Source of the DNA: Owenia fusiformis
Taxonomy: Eukaryota > Annelida > Polychaeta > Sabellida > Oweniidae
NCBI GenBank assembly: GCA_903813345.2
Contig: CAIIXF020000010.1
Span: 7,865,169-7,929,168 of the forward strand
DNA: 64,000 bases
Direction of reading: 5' to 3'
The translations under genes were made by a program, and so were the position numbers. The stretch's first letter is position 1. Each line of letters starts with the position of its first letter. Below the pieces are notes generated by a model. The model was not told the origin of the DNA and searched no databases. It was given only the letters and a program-made list of their open reading frames with translations. Shown here piece after piece: positions 54,049 through 64,000 of the stretch.

Positions 54049-57000
54049 GTAAACATGCACATGTGTATGTTTACTTCATCAAAGGTTTATGTCAGGTTTA
54101 CCATGAAAAAAGATGTAATAACGTTACTATCATTTCGTTTATTTCTTCTAATGGTCAATGTTGTGAAAATATCTGTATTATATCATACAAAGCTTGGAGT
54201 TTCTAATAATGAATGTATTGGAAAGTAAGTGCAGGAGTGGACCATTGTATCTTGGGGGAACCCAATATTTCCAACCCGAACTGTGGGTTGACAGGGTTTT
54301 GTTCAACAAATATTTTTTTAAATTATACCTTAAATATCCTCTTGGCGAAACACAGAATATTTTTATCCTTGCAAAGCCCAAAATAATTTTTAACCATTCA
54401 TGTGTCAATTCATCTGAACCAAAACTCATTTTATGGGTGTCCATTATGGTACTTTACGCCATTCATCTTTTCTCCTCTTTGCCTCATTTTTGAAGAAATT
54501 GACCTTTTCAGTATCACCTTCAATATCTCATTTACACCATGTGAGCCAACCAAATGGTACTATTTTTGAATAAAAGGCAAGTTTCTCCAGATCTTAAGAT
54601 TACCCAATTATACATTCAGATGCCACTTTTAGATAATTTGCCCCCTTATTGAGTCTTTAGAGGTAGGATTGTAACAGAATTAATTCTATATAATCATATA
54701 CTCAATATATGTCCATGAGCTAATATTTCACTTGGGAAATGTTTATGTTTATACCTCTAATAGTAGTAACGGTTGCAAATTGTTATTTTCTATTCCCCTG
54801 TGTCGTGTTAGATGTTTTGGCAGAAAAGCTACATGTACATTATAGCGATACCCCCTCCAATCGTCTATTTCACTTGAAAACACAAAGATAGACCTGTATC
54901 TTCAACTTGTATTCATTACACTCTGGTCTCTTGTATATGAATCAATTGATATTTATTCTTTAAATCCACTATATCATAATCAAACTCATAATGCAACTGA
55001 ACGAGTCAAAGAGGATTCTGGGAATATACTCCCTTGTTGTACAAACATGGGGAAAGTTAATGGCCTTTGTATGCAATCCTTTGGTTTCTATGTCCATGTA
55101 CTTTATTGATCATTCGTACTAGACTTTACACTTGCAAAAAACAAATGACATTATATAGCGCTTACGTCAATCCATTGATTGGGCCTGTGAGAGAAATTGT
55201 TGCAACCATATTGTTGTTACCCCAGCATATCTTCGGGTTCCTGTTTCATTGTTTAGTGATGTTTTAGAGTTGTGACGTGATATAAGTGTTACATTGTAAG
55301 AAGACATTGTAAGACAAGATACATATACAGGGTGATCCTTTTTTAGAGGAAAAAATCTCTTGATGTGGGTAGATATCTTGAATCTCAGCGGCACCCCCCC
55401 CCCCCCTCCATATACAAAAATTTGACCAGTGCCCCCCCCCTCCCCCCGGGTGACAAATAAGAAATTACCATAAGAAAAATATTAAATATTAATATACTTT
55501 TTATGATTCCCTGCCTGAGTTCCCTCTTTTTATAAAACTATTAAAATATGCATTACACAAATAGTCTTGACACATCCTATTAGTTATGAAATGGTACTGC
55601 ATCAATATTTCTATATCAAACTTACAAAAGAATAAATTCCCAGTAGGCATATAGGATAGCTATAAAACATTTGATCCACAGAAAATATATACATGTTTTA
55701 GAATGCAAAATAGATGATATAAGAATTAAATAAATGAGAAATAAATACATGAACATTACTCCATACACCCTAAAATGTATAGTAGCTATAGAGAATCAGC
55801 TAATTTGCTTAAACATTACAGAGGAATTCTGAACGATGTGTAAAGTCAGTGATACTTTCTTCCCAGGTATTAAGCATGGCTCGTATAGAACAACAAAGTA
55901 GGATTATCTAGATAAATTCAGACTTGCAGATGTGCATAATATTTGATTAGGGAATATATATTGTTGATCAATACACACAAGGAAAACAGCACTCATGTGT
56001 TACAGTTGTATGATGTGACAAATTGAAGAATTAACTTAAAGTTTCTCTTGCTGTCAAAGTCAAATTCATGCATGTTATCATTATAACCATGCTGTATTAA
56101 AAAAAGAAAAACAAGGAATGACGTAAAAGCCATGAAGCCATGAAATGGACTGTCTATAAGCTTAATATAATATTCTGACATTTTATTTTTCCAAGAACAG
56201 TAAGATATGATGTGATTGGATTTTTTGTAAGGGAAAATTGCATGGCTGATTAGACCTAAAAGCCATCCAGGAATTACATTGGTAGAAATATTATGTTGAG
56301 CAGACAAGCTCTGACATCAATGACTGTTATCTGAACTTGTAGAGAGTTATATTTGATATATTGCAATAATATCAGAAAAGTGACATCCGGTAAAAATATA
56401 AAGTTATATAAGAACATGGAGTTCTAATTAAGAGAGATAGCATAATAAGTGTGTTGTGTAATAGAATAACAGATTCTGTTATTCAATCTGTTATCCGTAA
56501 AGGTGTATAATAATGTAATCATATTACTACCTATTGTAGAATACATTTATCGGAAATGGATTATCAATGCCTATCCATCTTTCTTGAGTGAAGTATCATT
56601 TATCTAAGCTCTACAAGTAGAGGAACTATCTATAGAAGAGAGAAATTACATCTTCCAATAATCATGGAGAAGAAGAAATACTAGAATTAATAAGTAAATT
56701 TAAACAATAAGAAACAATTGCAATTTACATTGAAGGATTATAATGGATATACTCGAGTGAATATTATAAAGAATTGTCTCGGATAAAAACTAATTGATGA
56801 GGTGAATGTATTATAAGGAAGGGAATACAAAGTGGTTCTTGATGTACTTCTATCTACAGGCTTGACATTGATGATTGAAGCAGTCAATTTCCAAATTTTC
56901 ATGACAAGGAGATATTTTAGTCAGTTTCATGACAAGAAAATAGCAAACTGTAGATGAGTAATATTTCAGTGAACAACTTTCAACCTCAAATATTTGAACA

Positions 57001-58273
57001 CCTGTAAAACACTCAAGTGGTGACAATTTACTCATTTGGTGAGTGCTTACTCATTTGGAGAGCATACACTCACATAGTAAATAGTGGTAATTTGTTTCTC
57101 ATGAACATGCTATAAAATGCCACAATTGATTAACAAATCAATGTGACAATTAGAGAGCTAGAAAGTACATGCATGAAACGTCATGTTTCTACAATTGTTT
57201 TTTATGTAATACAGGGTTGTAATAGATGGTATTGAAGAGTATGTAACCAAAACAAGCCATTGTTTCCAACTCTCAGACAACATGACATGTTTTCCATTTT
57301 TTGCTATTAGCTACTGCCATATGATGACATGGGTTTAGTCACCTCATTATTTCTATTTCATTATGTGAATCACTGTCTATAGATTGAAATACATCAGGCA
57401 ATAAACAGAACTATTCGTATGAATAATATGATAGTACAAGAAATCATAGCAACAGTAATGTAAGGAGACCTAATATAGAAATCAACCTGCAAGCTGTACT
57501 TCTATAAGGAATATGGCTAATACAAAACAATTTCATGTTAAGGCTAACATTTCTGAAAATCTGATTTCAAAAAATTCTGTTTTACTCTCTTTGACAAAGA
57601 AAGTGTATAAAAATTGAGGTAACTGACATTCAACTTTGATACAATTGCAAGAATTTATTAGTAAATCAAACTGAATCAAGAGTCTAATTGTTATGCAGCT
57701 ATCTTAGAAAGCTGGGTGTGTATATATCCAGGGTATTCTAGGCTTATAGCTTATATTCACTGATATTGGGACATCTTCATATGATCTAGGAAAACAGAAT
57801 TGACAACCTGGTAGAGATAAAATCGATTCTTTCTTTAGGTCTTCTAATGTTCCCTTGTAAATTCCAAACCTTGTAAAGAATAGCTACAGTTATGGAACTG
57901 AACATGCATAATATTTTAGACTTATGTTAAAAATGGCATTTTCTCTGAAAAAATTACTAACAATTATGATGATTTAAAACATGGGCTTTCAACTAGAAAA
58001 AAAATAAAGAGAGATAAAATATTGTGGCTCTACTGTAAAATAATTCTGGTCAAGACAACTTCAGATTTTGTGGTATTTTAAACACATTGTTGTTTAGTGT
58101 TCTAGCATTTCATGAGAACCAAATACAAGCACTATCTCTATGTAATAGGTATAAATCACATTGTGGTAACAACCACTATACTTGACTGTAATATATATAT
58201 TATATTGGAACTACTCCCGGATTCTAACACAGACAGTATTATTAGACCCAGTTGCTTATTAAACAGTAGAATA
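54049..58273. other. 4.2 kb without recognisable genes
   Basis: AT-rich, probably intron or intergenic. Homopolymer C runs at about 55390-55447 and a mariner-like tip TACAGGGTGATCC at about 55326 without a partner found. Minus frames at 55993-56307 (104 codons) and 56850-57035 have no conserved motif. Confidence 0.4.
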
Positions 58274-58433
58274 ATGGGGTGTAGACATGGTACGTTGAAG
58301 GTTAAGAGCAGCACCGATGAGGTTGCTGGAGGAGACGAGGAAACTCACGGGAAATACAGAAGTACGTCAAAGGAGACGTCGGCTCATATTGTGTCTAATG
58401 GTGCTATACAAAATGGAACTCCCGTGGGAGAAG
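58274..58433 (+). CDS. candidate first exon of an N-myristoylated protein
   Basis: The frame from ATG 58274 reads MGCRHGTLKVKSSTDEVAGG, then DEETHGKYRSTSKETSAHIV and SNGAIQNGTPVGE, followed by the donor G|GTAACG (phase 1). The Met-Gly-Cys start is typical of N-myristoylation plus palmitoylation, and the rest is a polar, disordered-looking tail. Initiation context is good (A at -3, G at +4). I do not recognise the family. The next exon could be 62637-62683. Against this, the exon is short and composition is the only support. Confidence 0.4.
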
Positions 58434-59993
58434 GTAACGAAAATTAGCTATCAATTATCAATGAGATTTATTTATCTGTTTAATGCACAACAACAAGAAT
58501 ATATATTTCAATCATTTATATTAGACAATGGTTTATTTGGCATGTATGCGAGACTGACGTGATGGTTGATTTTAGATATAATTATATAAACATATATACT
58601 ACATGTATATGGCTGAATATGATATATGGATATAATGAATAAATGAGTGAATATGATATGGCTATACATGTAATGAAATACCCTGCATACAGTCGAGTTA
58701 TAAAACTACCTTCTGCTTAGTATAGATTATCTTACAGTTTAGCAACCCCGCCCCAAAGATTGGTAACTGTGAGAGCCCGAGTAATAAATCATTTCAAATT
58801 TATGATGCTGACCCTTTCTCAACCAATCAGCGAAGTAGAAGGAACACATGCTAAATACATGTCCATTAACTATGCGTTAATGTCGGAGGAAATGACCATA
58901 TAGAAAGTCGTCAGATTTCGACAATGAACTCTGATTGGCTCGGTGAGATCAGAGATTTATTGTAAACTGAAATAGTGAAGACGAAGCTCTCTTTTAAGAA
59001 GTGAAGTTGAACGAATGCAAAGGGTGCTACTGAAATTATTAAAATATTCAGTTTACATGTTTTAATTAAGTTATGCCTATCATATCTACCTACGTGTACC
59101 TGCATATTATTATCAAACATTTTATTAAGTAATAATGAAGCTTGTACAATTAATCATTTCAATATTATCATATTAAAGACTTAAAGATATATTTGTTTCC
59201 TGTAACATCAACATCTTTTGAGGAATATCTAATAAGAGACATTTTTCTGGAAATTACAAGAAATTGGAATCTTATTGGTTTGTTCATCTGACTTAAAGAT
59301 TTTTAGATTTGTTTGTTCATCATTGCATGTTAAGTCAAATGTGTCAAACTGGGTCATTTTAGGTACATTTTATCTCAAAAAGTTGCCAAAAAGGGCAGGT
59401 TGCCATGAAATGAATGATATAGTTGCCTTTAGATTCATATCATAGCACTAGATGTAGCATAAGCCAGGGTGAATCATTAATAAAACCCAGTGAGCAAATT
59501 ATTATGAATGCAAAAATAAGTCAAATATTTGACTCCCCAGAGGAGGTATACATGTATACTTACCATTACCACCACTTAACATTTAGAGATTTGATTCCTC
59601 AGGGCCTGATTCATAAAAAACATTATAGTTTCTAATTCCTGTACAGTATATTTGAGTTATCTTTCTTGGTGTAATCATTACATTAATGTTAATGTAAGAA
59701 ACAATTGAATTTCACCAATCACAATTGCAATAGTTTTGAGAATTGCGTTCTGGGCAACCATCCAATGTTTTCAGATTTCTCATTGTTTTTTTGAATTCTA
59801 GAAACATCATTCATGCTATTGTTCAACTAGCTGATGAACATTGAACATAATCATAGTGGTCACCTTACAAATAGAGAATAAACATAAAAACATTTTGAAC
59901 TATGAGACATTAGAATAAGGTTAAATACTATGAATTCCAAAACTAAGAATTGTTGATTTATGCTAAATATGAGGAAGAAAATTGTGACATGTA
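58434..59993. other. intron or spacer; one CCAAT-rich patch
   Basis: 58790-58940 has AACCAATCAGCGAAGTAG (the same CCAATCAGCGA string as the histone promoters) and an inverted CCAAT (CTGATTGGCTC), as in a promoter, but no gene start was seen. The rest is featureless. Confidence 0.35.
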
Positions 59994-60062
59994 AGCATGA
60001 CTTAAGTGTCATTTTTAGCATGACTTAAGTGTCATTTTTAGCATGACTTAAGTGTCATTTTT
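59994..60062. repeat. three perfect 23 bp tandem units
   Basis: AGCATGACTTAAGTGTCATT plus TTT, repeated at 59994, 60017 and 60040. Confidence 0.9.
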
Positions 60063-60201
60063 AGCAGGGGTATTGTACAGAGCTCAGGTGGAATCTAAAT
60101 TACCAAAGTGGTGCCTAATGGCTGTTTTTTTTCTGAATAGAATGTAAGTTAAGAAAAACCTAACAAATTATTTAGTCCCTAATATTTTTTTTAAATAATT
60201 C

Positions 60202-60353
60202 CAGTAAAACCTGTACATATGAACAACTCTCTAATCGAAATACCTGTCAGTCTCAATGTGAACCTTTTTTCTTGGTCCCAAAAATGTGAACACCTGCTAA
60301 TCCGAACACTTTTGACCAGTCCAAGATCCGTTCCGGTTAGACAGGTTTTACTG
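60202..60353. mobile_element. pogo-like MITE 1
   Basis: Ends CAGTAAAACCTGTACATA and the inverse TTAGACAGGTTTTACTG, 152 bp. Inner GAACACCTGCTAATCCGAAC is typical of the 'CAGTAAAACCTGT' pogo/Tigger-type family. No clear TA flank. Confidence 0.55.
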
Positions 60354-61077
60354 ATTTTTTTATCTTTTTTAATCATTAGTATACAGTAAAGTGAAATTTT
60401 TTGCATCATGAAAAATATTTATAAAACAATAGGTAAAGATGTTTCATTTGATTAAATTATGTTATTCTATAATACCATCATAGCATGTGAATATGCATTG
60501 AAATTCATTTTGAGATGAAAATCATGATGCTTATTGTAAGTTTAGAATACTTAACAATATTAGACCCCTCTATAATCAACTGCATACATGGTGGTAATTG
60601 AATATATTTCTGGTGTTGGAACATATTTTCCTCGTCACATAAGCAACAAATCAACAAAAACATTGATTTTAAGTATTATGTCCCACCTTTTATATTGAAC
60701 TTTCCCAAATGTACTCTAAAATACATTCATGGCAAATTGCTGTTTGCACATACAACAATTAAATCATATACTCCATTTTGTAAGAAACTTGGTCAGCTAG
60801 CTCATTTGAATAAATCCAATTTGTTAAGAAAAACACGAAATGTCAATTGATAATTGATTTTCTGTTGGTTCTATTTATGACATTATGGTAACCAGGAATT
60901 CTATTGGTGATGTGAGTAAATGAGCATCCTTTTGGTAAAGTGGAAAAAGAGAAAACTGAAACCACAGAATACATGAACATGAATATGATAAGGCATCCAT
61001 TAACTGATGGTCTTCAAATGCGATCATGCGGAAAGTCCTATGGTTCATTTAGGTATCTTCTATGAATAGTATAAGTA

Positions 61078-61253
61078 CAGTAAAACCTGTATATTGAGCT
61101 TTTTTTTGCCGTGAAAAAATGTTCAGTGCTGGTAGGTGTTCACTACAGAGAAGGTAATTTATACAGATGTCAGTAGAGTATATGTGAAGGCAGGGTGTCC
61201 ATGAGATACAGGTGTTCACTAAAGAGATGTTCTGAATAAGACAGGTTTTACTA
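61078..61253. mobile_element. pogo-like MITE 2
   Basis: CAGTAAAACCTGTATATTGA at the left and AAGACAGGTTTTACTA at the right, TA on both sides, with GGTGTTCACTA inside twice. Same family as 60202-60353. Confidence 0.6.
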
Positions 61254-62636
61254 TACTAGTTGATCTAAGTCCAGTTACATGTAGATATAGATGGTTTTTA
61301 GGGCTAGTACAATTCAATTGAATCTGTATCTTGATTTGCATTTGAGTAGCCCTAAATCAATCACTCCACTGATTGATGAATTAGTGTCTCCTGTGATCAG
61401 GTGATGGATGGTAGTCAAATTCTGTTTTAGTCAAATGAATAGACATTTGAACTCAATCTCTCCAATTTAGCCTATTTAGAGTTATATTTCAAACCATTGC
61501 CCTTTGAGTTTTTTCTGCCGTGACTTTGGACGATACAAATTGCTTGTTCATATTGCCTTTAGTGTCAGACTTGACACATTGTTACCAGGCCTCACCATAC
61601 TGTTAACACTGTGTCCACCTGCGGCTGCCTTGTGTAGAAGCCTTGGTATTTGCTAGAAACCTATGGGTGCTGTCATGGAACTCACTAACTGCAGTCAGAG
61701 AACTTCTATGGTCATAGTATTAGAGCATAGAGTATGCATCTTAATTCTCGAAATCGCTGTTCCCTCTTCAAAAGAGGAGACGCGAAAATCTTTCCTTATA
61801 AGGTCAAAATATTTCCCATGATGCAGTTCGCGGAGGAACAAATTTATACTTCCTTGTTTTCCCTCATAGGTTTAACATGGGGATTTTAACACCTATTTTT
61901 CAAACGATATATTCGTTCATATTCCCGTACGAGGGTACAGAAAAAATTATTAGAAACGATTGATCTTTTATTAATCTTAATATAACAGCTATTTGTTTTG
62001 ATTGTATTGATTCATAGCGTGGTGAAAACGATGGTTGAAAAGTGAGAAAATATTCCGGAAGAGAAGGTCACATGATCAGTTGACTAGTCGCCATATTGGA
62101 AAAAACAATTCCATTCGACTTTCAATACTTCCATGCCAATCTTACCGCACTACAAACTGCATCATCGATGCAACAACGGAATAAAAGTATTCATCATCAA
62201 ATTACATCATAGAGTTACGTTGAAAACCAACAAATAACCGAGCAGTAGACCAAAGAAGAAGCGTCGCTATTATCTAGGTCACTCTGTTCAGTGGTCCGAA
62301 AGCAAATCTATAGTACTCGTTTCCGAATTTTGTTGTTCATTGTACAATCTTTTATTGATTAAACTCGGTATACAGACTATTAAAGCAATGACAAAGAAGA
62401 ATACTTTCGATGTTGTCATTGTTTTATTTAGCGTGCGGGTGTAAAAACAAAATTGCGTAATTAGTTTGATTTAGAACTTTCGGGTCACGCAAATAGCTAC
62501 GCGAAATGCATAGTGAGAAAATATAAACCAATCAAATTTTGTCCTTTTTGAGTGCTTTTTCAGTGCATATTTGCGAACGTTCTGATTCAAAGAGCGAATC
62601 GCGAAAGGAAGAATTCACATTGTTCCTACCTAACAG
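61254..62636. other. spacer or intron, no gene recognised
   Basis: CpG content rises between about 61740 and 62600 (for example GAGACGCGAAAATC and CGCAAATAGCTACGCGAAA), which could mark a promoter. No start exon was identified. Confidence 0.35.
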
Positions 62637-62683
62637 GGTCTCTAGACCCAGTGGAAAGCAACGATGTAGAGTATGTGAATGAG
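62637..62683 (+). CDS. candidate internal exon, gene uncertain
   Basis: The acceptor CCTAACAG is followed by GGTCTCTAGACCCAGTGGAA and the donor GAG|GTATTAG. Entered with one carried base it reads SLDPVESNDVEYVNE, open and acidic. Phase fits both the 58274-58433 exon and the RIIa exon at 47992-48145, both of which end in phase 1. It is only 47 bp, so chance is possible. Confidence 0.3.
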
Positions 62684-62800
62684 GTATTAGTATCTACCTG
62701 TGTATAGAAGATATTTATTAGCCTCTCATGCAAAACACTATAGTAATTTACCATGTCAAAATCATTTGGTTTATGTCAGTGTATTAGATATGGGGTCAAC

Positions 62801-62934
62801 CCAGTTGTCCGAAACCCAGTTCTCCGAAACCCAGTTGTCCGAAACCCAGTTGTCCGAAACCCAGTTGTCCGAAACCCAGTTGTCCGAAACCCAGTTCTCC
62901 GAAACCCAGTTCTCCGAAACCCAGTTCTCCGAAA
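62801..62934. repeat. 15 bp minisatellite, nine units
   Basis: CCAGTTGTCCGAAAC, nine units with one variable base (TTGTCC or TTCTCC) in the order G C G G G G C C C. Both plus frames through it are open, but this is repeat-driven. Confidence 0.95.
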
Positions 62935-64000
62935 ATTAAAAAATTAAATGTCTTAGCGGTAACGAATCTTGTCGCAACTTCGCGAATCAGGACAGCATAA
63001 CATTGGTATCACGTTGACATCGGTTAGCCCGGTCAATAATGGGTCCGAAAGTTCACGATCATATATATTCTTACTAAATTCTCGGCACATAGACTTATAT
63101 GGACATTCTACAAATTTTGAACCGCATTGTCCAGCACGAATCGCACTCCTTCTTGGTGAAAATTCAAGACTGCCGCCAACATTTTAGACAATCATCACAG
63201 TCGAAGAGAATATTCTGGCGAAAGGAATATCTATCTCATTCGAATAACGTATGGACGTCCGTGACAATTATATATATTCATTTGATAATTTTTTCATTCC
63301 CTTTTCTCAATAAAATATGGTTAATTATGTTTTCCAATATCAATTGATAATATTTCTACCCTGAAAAATATCTAAAAAGAAGATTTTGGTTGTTCAGTAC
63401 CACCCATTGTTAAGATTTCGTCCAAATTTTCGATAAATCAATAAAATATGCTCATTTCGTATAACTTATATATGTGGCATATATACATATCAGATGTCTA
63501 TCCTTTTTTCATCATAATATAAGAGGTTTGTATGTTTTAGTAGAAACGTATTCCTTTCCAAACATTTAGATTTAAGAATTTCTCCCATTGGTGATATTGT
63601 TCAAAATCAAAACTGTGTTTTTGCGATATATTGAACTGTTGAAGTAAGTGTGTAATAGTTTGTAGTAGAGCCAAGATTTGATCTGTATCATGTACGTACC
63701 CTGCATAAAAAAATTCGTTTTTAGTGTGCCATAGATGTCAACCATTAACTATTGCGGAATCATTGAAAAAGTTTTGTGAAAATTTAGGATAATGTTTCAA
63801 AATTATACACCGGACAATAAATAACTATACTCAATGCAGACAGGGAGTTTTAATTGCCCAAAAACTGAGTATCAAAATGCATTTGTATCTCTTTAGTATC
63901 TTGCATGACTCGTTCATATGAATTCTTTATTTCTACCTCGTTCCCAATACATTCTGAGACAGTTCAACCTTTGCCCCACGCGGTCCTAACTTCGACCGTT
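62935..64000. other. no feature recognised to the window end
   Basis: AT-rich. Frames of 72 and 82 codons (62969-63347) have no known motif. Confidence 0.4.

Noticed and set aside
62801-62934. Possible CRISPR-like array
   Set aside because: Units are 15 bp, head to tail without spacers, in animal DNA. It is a minisatellite.

Overview
Organism. This is AT-rich animal nuclear DNA with small exons, GT-AG introns, replication-dependent core histone genes carrying 3' stem-loops, tRNA-derived SINEs, LINE fragments and very many short inverted-repeat elements. It is a marine-invertebrate type genome. The H2A protein carries NYAKRVGAG and [11 protein letters not shown], as I remember from sea urchin and other ambulacrarian H2A. 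That leans toward an echinoderm or hemichordate relative but does not settle the phylum; a lophotrochozoan is not excluded.

Layout. (1) 1-17.44 kb: most of an Integrator subunit 10 gene (INTS10) on the minus strand. Fourteen exons are readable and the C-terminal exons lie beyond the left edge. Its introns hold LINE pieces, a MITE 7 bp from a splice donor, and a 6.5 kb element whose two inverted arms are each built of ~350 bp subrepeats. (2) 17.44-17.70 kb: a short bidirectional promoter. (3) 17.70-25.33 kb: a complete four-exon pterin-4a-carbinolamine dehydratase gene (PCBD, 104 aa) on the plus strand, its introns filled with tandem-repeat and foldback elements. (4) 27.8-35.8 kb: a core histone cluster: H3 pseudogene, H2B copy 1, H4 (frameshifted near its end), H3, H2A (minus) and H2B copy 2. 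A 1254 bp block with H2B and its downstream flank is present twice, 6162 bp apart, so this is the remains of a tandem array with a repeat of about 6.2 kb. (5) 35.8-45.7 kb: a gene-free nest of repeats, including two related satellite arrays in opposite orientation inside a ~8.6 kb structure with inverted ends. (6) 45.7-64 kb: mostly noncoding, with one clear first coding exon of an RIIa-domain (SPA17-like) protein at 48.0 kb, a weaker pair of candidate exons of a possibly myristoylated protein, and many MITEs, palindromes, a tRNA-type SINE and a minisatellite.

How the parts work together. INTS10 (snRNA and mRNA 3'-end/attenuation machinery) and PCBD (tetrahydrobiopterin recycling) share a promoter, with no pathway link that I can infer. 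The histone genes share promoter features (CCAAT within CCAATCAGCGA, octamer, TATA) and a recurring 17 bp motif of the form GTGGATTNNGRCTGCAR, seen at every core histone promoter here and in extra tandem modules that face no gene. No retrovirus-like, LTR or Polinton element, CRISPR array, rRNA gene or functional tRNA gene was recognised.
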